A stretch of 64,000 bases of DNA from Halarcobacter sp. (GTDB lineage: Bacteria > Campylobacterota > Campylobacteria > Campylobacterales > Arcobacteraceae). The position numbers and the translations under genes were made by a program. This document shows, one piece after another, positions 63,326-64,000 of this stretch. The stretch lies in the NCBI RefSeq assembly GCF_963676935.1, contig NZ_OY781470.1, forward strand, positions 2,948,680-3,012,679, written 5' to 3'. The notes below the pieces were generated by a model. It was not told where the DNA came from and searched no databases. It saw nothing but the letters and a program-made list of their open reading frames with translations. The first letter of the stretch is position 1. Every line of letters begins with the position of its first letter.

Positions 63326-64000
63326 TAGTGGGTTCCTCCTAAGTATAGTTCAATTATTCGTTCATCGTGCATTAAATCTTTTGAGTTTCCACTTAATAAT
63401 ACTTCGCCAAGTTGCATTGCGTAGGCTCTATTTGAAACCTTTAGTGCCATTCTTGAGTTTTGTTCAACTAGGATAACAGAGACTTTATCCTCTTTATTAA
63501 TTTGTACAATTGATCTTGCAATATCTTGAACTAGTTTTGGGGCAATACCAAGACTTGGTTCATCCATTAGTAAAACTTTGGGTCTAGACATAAGAGCACG
63601 TCCAATAACCATCATTTGTTGCTCCCCTCCACTCATAGTGCTTGCTTGTTGTTTATATCTTTCTTTAAGTCTTGGAAACTTTTCTAAAACTTTTTCTAAA
63701 TCCTCTTTAATTCCATCTTTATCTTTTCTAGTAAAAGCACCCATTAAAAGATTATCCTTTACACTCATATAAGGAAATACTCTTCTTCCCTCAGGAGTCA
63801 TGGCAATACCTTTTTCAACTATTTTAGAAGGACTTACACCATTTAGACTTTCCCCATTGAAAATCACTTCACCTGAACTTGGTTTTTTAAGACCTGTTAT
63901 TGCTTTTAGAATTGAAGATTTTCCAGCTCCATTGGCTCCAATTAAAGTGATAGTTTCACCCTCTTCAAGAGTTAAATTTACTTTTTTTACTGCTCTTACT
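63325..64000 (-). CDS. ABC transporter ATP-binding protein, LivF type (5' end beyond the window)
   Basis: Incomplete at its 5' end: the frame is open to the last base of the window, and the visible 225 codons begin inside the domain. Walker A is GANGAGKSS near 63920, followed by Q-loop PEGRRVFPYMSVKDNL, signature MSGGEQQMM, Walker B VLLMDEPSLGIAP and VEQN. These are features of LivF-type ATPases of branched-chain amino acid-like importers. Coupled by TAATG to the racemase gene, it may import a ureide or urea rather than an amino acid; UrtE usually has a different Walker A (GRNGVGKT). Confidence 0.9.
   Translation of the reverse strand, partial: VRAVKKVNLTLEEGETITLIGANGAGKSSILKAITGLKKPSSGEVIFNGESLNGVSPSKIVEKGIAMTPEGRRVFPYMSVKDNLLMGAFTRKDKDGIKEDLEKVLEKFPRLKERYKQQASTMSGGEQQMMVIGRALMSRPKVLLMDEPSLGIAPKLVQDIARSIVQINKEDKVSVILVEQNSRMALKVSNRAYAMQLGEVLLSGNSKDLMHDERIIELYLGGTH

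Noticed and set aside
62865-63476. 203-codon plus-strand frame opposite the racemase and ABC genes
   Set aside because: Both minus-strand genes are clear family members; the plus-strand frame has no domain and spans two genes.

Overview
The window is very AT-rich (I estimate below 30% G+C) and carries ruvC-dnaA-dnaN-gyrB with short TTCAC-core DnaA-box clusters on both sides of dnaA. That layout, a Helicobacter-type fused urease beta/gamma subunit, two-component systems beside b-type cytochromes, and the overall protein style point to a Campylobacterota chromosome, most likely an Arcobacteraceae member. The chromosomal origin lies at about 30.2-31.8 kb. Nearly all genes from 19.3 to 30.2 kb point left and nearly all from 30.3 to 41.1 kb point right, so genes follow the leading strand away from the origin.

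0-19 kb. After a glutaminase comes a very compact ten-gene run (1018-9606) with overlapping or near-touching genes: an FtsX-type ABC permease and ATPase, a divergent CcoN/NorB-like haem-copper oxidase homologue, a polytopic membrane protein, a YceI-like protein, a cysteine-less thioredoxin-like secreted protein, a metallophosphoesterase, a response regulator, a histidine kinase and a cytochrome b561. After a transporter and an HD-GYP protein comes a second redox cluster (12371-16646): an SHP/DUF1924 monohaem cytochrome, a diheme cytochrome (DHC), a b561-DHC fusion broken by a +1 frameshift, a Spy/CpxP-like protein and its own two-component pair. A membrane protein, a glycosyltransferase and a TRIC-type channel follow.

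19-50 kb. A complete glycine cleavage operon (gcvT-gcvH-gcvPA-gcvPB-lipA-lpdA, minus strand) faces a peroxiredoxin gene. Then come a response regulator/kinase pair, purN, ruvC, the bipartite origin, dnaA, dnaN and gyrB, followed by sensory, sulfurtransferase and nitrilase-type genes. From 41 to 49 kb is a mosaic of single metabolic and transport genes (LrgAB, a beta-hydroxyacid-dehydrogenase-like protein, LysE, AraC, a ferric-reductase-like protein, a tautomerase, EamA, a YpdA-like flavoprotein) that contains two paralogues of a small repeat/zinc-motif protein. queF, a helix-turn-helix protein and the SRP RNA gene follow.

50-64 kb. This is a nitrogen-scavenging island on the minus strand: urease genes ureAB-C-E-F-G (no ureD seen), malate synthase G, an NCS1 permease, ureidoglycolate lyase, allantoicase, PuuE-type allantoinase, a GntR/FCD regulator, a probable allantoin/hydantoin racemase and a Liv-type ABC ATPase cut by the window edge. 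Together they would import and racemise allantoin, split it to glyoxylate and two ureas, condense glyoxylate with acetyl-CoA to malate, and hydrolyse urea to ammonia. Two tandem 12-bp palindromes upstream of the allantoinase gene are strong candidates for the GntR operator. No rRNA, tRNA, CRISPR array, transposase or prophage gene was seen.
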